Under the pieces are notes generated by a model that did not search any database, was not told the origin of the DNA, and saw nothing but the letters and a program-made list of their open reading frames with translations. Below are positions 60,886 through 64,000 of a DNA stretch of 64,000 nucleotides, in pieces. Source of the DNA: Singulisphaera sp. GP187 (GTDB taxonomy: Bacteria > Planctomycetota > Planctomycetia > Gemmatales > Gemmataceae); the NCBI GenBank assembly GCA_945905925.1, contig CAMDQN010000011.1, positions 1-64,000 of the forward strand, given 5' to 3'. The position numbers were made by a program, and so were the translations under genes. How positions within the stretch are numbered: the first letter of the stretch is position 1; every line of letters begins with the position of its first letter.

Positions 60886-62166
60886 TCACGCCGCCGGTGG
60901 CTTCTCGGTCGTCGCCGGTTCTTCGATCCGGCCGGGCCGGTCGCGGAACAGCAGCAAGAACACGCCCAGGCAGACCATCACACCGATACTCGGCACCATC
61001 CAGAACTCACTCCAGTTCACGATTTTCGTGTTCGGATCGGTGTACTTGTCCACCAAGATCCCGCACAGCAAACTGCCCAGCCACATCCCGACGCCGTAGG
61101 TGAGGAAGCTAAACAAGGCTTGAGCGCTCGCACGGATGTCCTTCGGCGCCTTGTTGTCGCAGTGGATGAACCCGGCGGCGAAGAAGAAGTCGAAGCAGAA
61201 CCCGTGCAGCGCCACGCCCATGATTGCCATCACGAACCCCACGCCCTCCGGCCCGGCATTGGCAAAGAGCAGATACCGCACACCCCAACACAACATGCCG
61301 AGCGCCAAGACCCACCGCATTCCGAATCGCACCAGGAACAGCGGCAGCAGCGGCAGAAACACCGTCTCGCACACCTGCCCAATGAGCATCGTCGAGCCGA
61401 TGTTCTTCACGCCACACTGCTTCGCCAGGAAGTCGGACGTCACGGTGTAGTAGAACGCGAGCACAATGGTGATCGCGAGGGACACGAGGAAGAACGCGGC
61501 GAACGAGAAGTCGCGGAACAGCCCCAAGGCGCGCACGAACGGGATGCCTTTGACCTCACCCTTCGGCGGAGTGTGCGGCAGGAAGAAGCTGTACACCCCG
61601 AGCGCGGCGGACAAACCCGCGGCCAGCAACAGCGGTCCGTTGGACCCGGCCGCAGTCTTGCCGTCACTCGCGAACATCGCGTCGATCCCGAACCCGGCCG
61701 CGATCCAACCGAGCGTGCCCAATACGCGAATGCCCGGGAAGTCGCGCTGCCCGTCGGGCACGTGCTCGAAGGTAATCGAGTTCGCCAGCACCAGCGTCGG
61801 GTTGAACACCAGCGCGTACACCAGCGTCAGCGCGAACAGCGTCCAGTACTGACCCGGTTCCTGAATTTGCGCGATCCCGTACAGCAACCCGGCCCCGGCG
61901 AGGTGGCAAATCGCCATCAACTTCTCGCTCGACAGCAACCGGTCCGCGAGGTAACCGGCGAAGATGGTCGAGAAGATCGCTCCGAGCGCCATGTTGCCCA
62001 TCAGAGCGCCGGCCTGCTCGCCGGTGAAGTTCAGCCCGCGAAGGTATGGGAAGAAGACGACGAACCACGCCCCCCAGATCCCGAACTGAAGGAACATCAT
62101 CACCGACAAGTTGAGTCGCAGCGGCAATGAGAGCGGCGGCGCAGTTGCGGGCTGAGCGGCAGACAT
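60886..62166 (-). CDS. MFS permease, NupG/nucleoside-transporter-like
   Basis: A 426-residue transporter with ~12 hydrophobic helices. LNLSVMMFLQFGIWGAWFVV in the first helix, then GNMALGAIFSTIFAGYLADRL, and HVPDGQRDFPGIRVLGTLGW in the middle are hallmarks of the nucleoside:H+ symporter family (NupG/XapB, Pfam LacY-like nucleoside). The Pro-rich cytosolic termini are usual. Substrate is inferred to be nucleosides from family only. The ATG at 62166 has GGAG ~9 nt upstream. Its stop codon abuts a family B hairpin. Confidence 0.9.
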   Translation of the reverse strand: MSAAQPATAPPLSLPLRLNLSVMMFLQFGIWGAWFVVFFPYLRGLNFTGEQAGALMGNMALGAIFSTIFAGYLADRLLSSEKLMAICHLAGAGLLYGIAQIQEPGQYWTLFALTLVYALVFNPTLVLANSITFEHVPDGQRDFPGIRVLGTLGWIAAGFGIDAMFASDGKTAAGSNGPLLLAAGLSAALGVYSFFLPHTPPKGEVKGIPFVRALGLFRDFSFAAFFLVSLAITIVLAFYYTVTSDFLAKQCGVKNIGSTMLIGQVCETVFLPLLPLFLVRFGMRWVLALGMLCWGVRYLLFANAGPEGVGFVMAIMGVALHGFCFDFFFAAGFIHCDNKAPKDIRASAQALFSFLTYGVGMWLGSLLCGILVDKYTDPNTKIVNWSEFWMVPSIGVMVCLGVFLLLFRDRPGRIEEPATTEKPPAA

Positions 62167-62343
62167 GTTGGCTCCGGTACGGGAACAGCAGCGAGGAATG
62201 TCGCTGAATGTAAAGCCCGGGGCGCGCCGCGGCAACGAGAAACAAATGCGCCGGCCGGATTAACACCGCTTTCCGGTTGACCGTGAGAGCGCCCGCGCGA
62301 GAATCACCCCTGTCCACCTCTTCCCTTCCTCTCGGAGACCGTC

Positions 62344-62958
62344 ATGCGGTCCGCATTCGCTCTCTTCGTCGGTGTGCTGGCGTGCGCGCTGGCAACCGGT
62401 CAGCCGCCCGCCGAAAGCCTTCCCACGAAGACCACCTACAAACTCGGTCCCGACTCGCAGAAGCAAGACAACGTGCCCGCGGGCGAACTCGTTGGGCCGC
62501 TGCTGTTTAAGAGCAAGGCGTTCGACGGCACCGTGCGGCAATACTGGGTGTACGTCCCAGCGCAGTACAAGCCGGAAAACGCCGCGTGCGTGCTGGTGTT
62601 TCAGGATGGACAGCGCGCGATCAACCCGAAAGGCGTGATCCGCGCGAATGTGGTTCTCGACAACCTCATCCACAAGAAAGAAATCCCGGTAACGATCGGC
62701 ATCTTCGTGACGCCGGGTCACAAAGGCGCCGAATACCCCGCGACGCTCGGCACCGGGAACCCGAACAATCGAAGCGCGGAATACGATTCGCTCGGCGACT
62801 CGTTCGCGAAGCTGATCGTCGATGAGATTTTGCCGGAGGTGGCGAAGAAATACACGCTCACGAAAGACCCGAACGAACGGGCCATCGCGGGGTTTTCCAG
62901 TGGCGGGATCGCGGCGGGATCGTGCCGCCGCGCAGACTTACTTGGCGTTGGGGTGTAA
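62344..62958 (+). pseudogene. 3'-truncated esterase (alpha/beta hydrolase)
   Basis: A 204-codon frame with a signal peptide (RSAFALFVGVLACALATGQ). The hydrolase core follows (VRQYWVYVPAQYKPENAACV, LVFQDGQRAI, IGIFVTPGHKG, NNRSAEYDSLGDSFAKLIVD, EILPEV), ending at the nucleophile elbow AIAGFSSGGIA near residue 187. A complete Fes/esterase-D-like enzyme would need another ~150 residues with the catalytic Asp and His. Instead, the frame ends in AAGSCRRADLLGVGV and overlaps the 3' end of an opposing WD40 gene. Thus the gene is cut at a junction near 62915. The N-terminal part looks intact, so a truncated product might still be made. Confidence 0.82.
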
Positions 62959-64000
62959 CACGGACAGATCCCACACCGTGAAGTTGGCGTTCTCGAACGT
63001 CCCGAGCAGCGTGCCGCCGGGGAAGAAGCTGAGACTCCCGATGCCCGCGGCGAACGACTTCGTCGTCTTCTGGGCGCCGGTCGCCACGTCGATCACCTGG
63101 ATCATATCCGGACTGCTGCTCTGGGCGAAGGCGAGCCGCCCGTCCGGGGACAGGCTGAAGGTGCTGGCCTTCTCGGCCTTGACGTAGTCCTTCGGCGCAT
63201 CGCTCTTGAGGTCCCACGAGCTGAACTTCGCGTCGGAGGTCGTGGGCTGGTATCGCAGGGTTGCGCCGTCCGGTGAGAATTGCAACTTCGTCGGGTTGGT
63301 GAACGCGCCTTTCGGCTTGAGTTCGGTGATGAGGTCGCCCGTCGCGGCGTTCCACAGAGCGACGCCGTAGTCCTTGCTCCGCGAAATGCTCGTGGCGAGG
63401 AGCGACCCGTCGGGCGAGAGGGTGGGGGTCCAGAAGTCCGACTTCCCGTACGTCCGGACCTGCTTGCCCGTGATGACGTCGAACAGGGTGGGCGTGCCCT
63501 GGAGGCAGACGATCACGCCCGACCCGTCCGGGGTGAAGACGGTCCCCCAGGGGATCTGGGCGATCGGGATCGACTGTTTCTGCTGGCCGGTGGCCGTGTC
63601 CCAGAGGGTGACCGCTTGCTTCTCGACGGCCAGCGCGAAGAGCGAGCCGTCCGGGGAGAAGGCCATGCTCATCGAGAAGCCCGCCTTGAACCGGCAGACC
63701 TCGAGGTCGGACAGCAGATCCTTGATGTAGTAGACCCGCTCCTTGGACCCGCTTTGCTTGAGGTCCATCAGCGCGACGGCCACCTTGGAGCCGTCCGGGG
63801 ACAGGACGGCCGACTGCGCGTATAATCCGTCCTTGCCGGAGAGGCTGAGGACGCCGACCACACCATCTTTGGTCGCGCCGCCGGGCTTCCGCTTCCGGAT
63901 GGCGTCGGCGAGGGTGGCTTCGGCCTGGGCGTACTGCTTGGTCTGGGCCTCGCGCTGCTTGGCGGCAGCCGCGTCCTTGGCTGGGTCGCGCGGCGGCAGT
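62938..64000 (-). CDS. WD40-repeat protein, 5' part beyond the window
   Basis: The visible 353 codons read open to the window edge, so the true start is upstream (past 64000). The first visible residues form an Ala/Lys/Glu-rich helical stretch (KDAAAAKQREAQTKQYAQAE), followed from ~residue 50 by a beta-propeller of WD40-like units: AVLSPDGSKVAVALMDL, MAFSPDGSLFALAVEKQ, VTLWDTATGQQKQSIPIA, LSPDGSLLATSISRSKDYGV, LSPDGRLAFAQSSSPDM. The stop overlaps the truncated esterase by 21 nt, tail to tail. Codon use is even more GC-rich than that of neighbours by eye. A kinase or other N-terminal domain may lie upstream, outside view. Confidence 0.85.
   Translation of the reverse strand, partial: LPPRDPAKDAAAAKQREAQTKQYAQAEATLADAIRKRKPGGATKDGVVGVLSLSGKDGLYAQSAVLSPDGSKVAVALMDLKQSGSKERVYYIKDLLSDLEVCRFKAGFSMSMAFSPDGSLFALAVEKQAVTLWDTATGQQKQSIPIAQIPWGTVFTPDGSGVIVCLQGTPTLFDVITGKQVRTYGKSDFWTPTLSPDGSLLATSISRSKDYGVALWNAATGDLITELKPKGAFTNPTKLQFSPDGATLRYQPTTSDAKFSSWDLKSDAPKDYVKAEKASTFSLSPDGRLAFAQSSSPDMIQVIDVATGAQKTTKSFAAGIGSLSFFPGGTLLGTFENANFTVWDLSVLHPNAK

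Overview
The window looks like a chromosome segment from a planctomycete of the Gemmata group. It is GC-rich and densely coded, with many GTG starts. It also carries protein families that are largely diagnostic for Planctomycetes: DUF1549/DUF1553 proteins with and without a PSCyt1 cytochrome domain, three Tat-exported DUF1501 proteins, a DUF1559 pseudopilin with a small partner lipoprotein, a PVC-type sorbosone-dehydrogenase-like cytochrome, WD40 and LRR secreted proteins, and a Ser/Thr kinase with a beta-helix sensor domain. The assignment rests on family content only; no 16S gene is present.

Layout. 0.2-6.3 kb (minus): YfhO-like membrane protein, secreted LRR protein, an isolated nuoH, and an SDR oxidoreductase. 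6.5-10.7 kb (plus): a NYN-LOTUS RNA-binding/nuclease-like protein and a large secreted dehydrogenase/cytochrome c. 10.8-11.5 kb (minus): a tRNA-Leu(UAA) split by a 242-nt group I intron, then a small unknown protein. 11.8-16.8 kb (minus): orphan sulfate-binding protein, scpB, two overlapping polytopic membrane/glycosyltransferase-like genes, and a small secreted protein. 17-20.4 kb (plus): amidohydrolase, a receiver-domain remnant, a cpYpsA-like protein and a lipoprotein. 20.5-27.6 kb: HTH protein, DUF2330 protein, thioredoxin/CnoX and the large kinase. 27.8-33.6 kb: DUF1549/1553-DUF1501 pair plus a convergent DUF1501. 33.9-42.6 kb: PEP carboxylase, pseudopilin pair, PfkB kinase, and a beta-carbonic anhydrase with a SulP transporter (a probable bicarbonate module). 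42.8-47.3 kb: WD40 protein, nucleotidyltransferase, lipoprotein, ppk1. 47.7-54.5 kb: uvrB, a decayed esterase, DUF1501, RidA, DUF1549/1553. 54.7-59.5 kb: HIT protein, then rpmF-plsX-fabD-acpP-fabF. 59.6-64 kb: ThiF-rhodanese fusion, MFS permease, a 3'-truncated esterase and a WD40 gene running off the window.

The most unusual layer is non-genic. At least ten sequence families of long inverted repeats are scattered through the window, mostly just after stop codons or between convergent genes. They probably act as terminators or 3' RNA structures. Several lie inside genes: a 97-bp palindrome is read in frame within a membrane glycosyltransferase-like gene, a related one within ppk1, and smaller pieces in two DUF1549/1553 genes. 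This resembles the Rickettsia palindromic elements in behaviour, although the sequences are unrelated. Together with the tRNA group I intron, these are the observations most worth following up.
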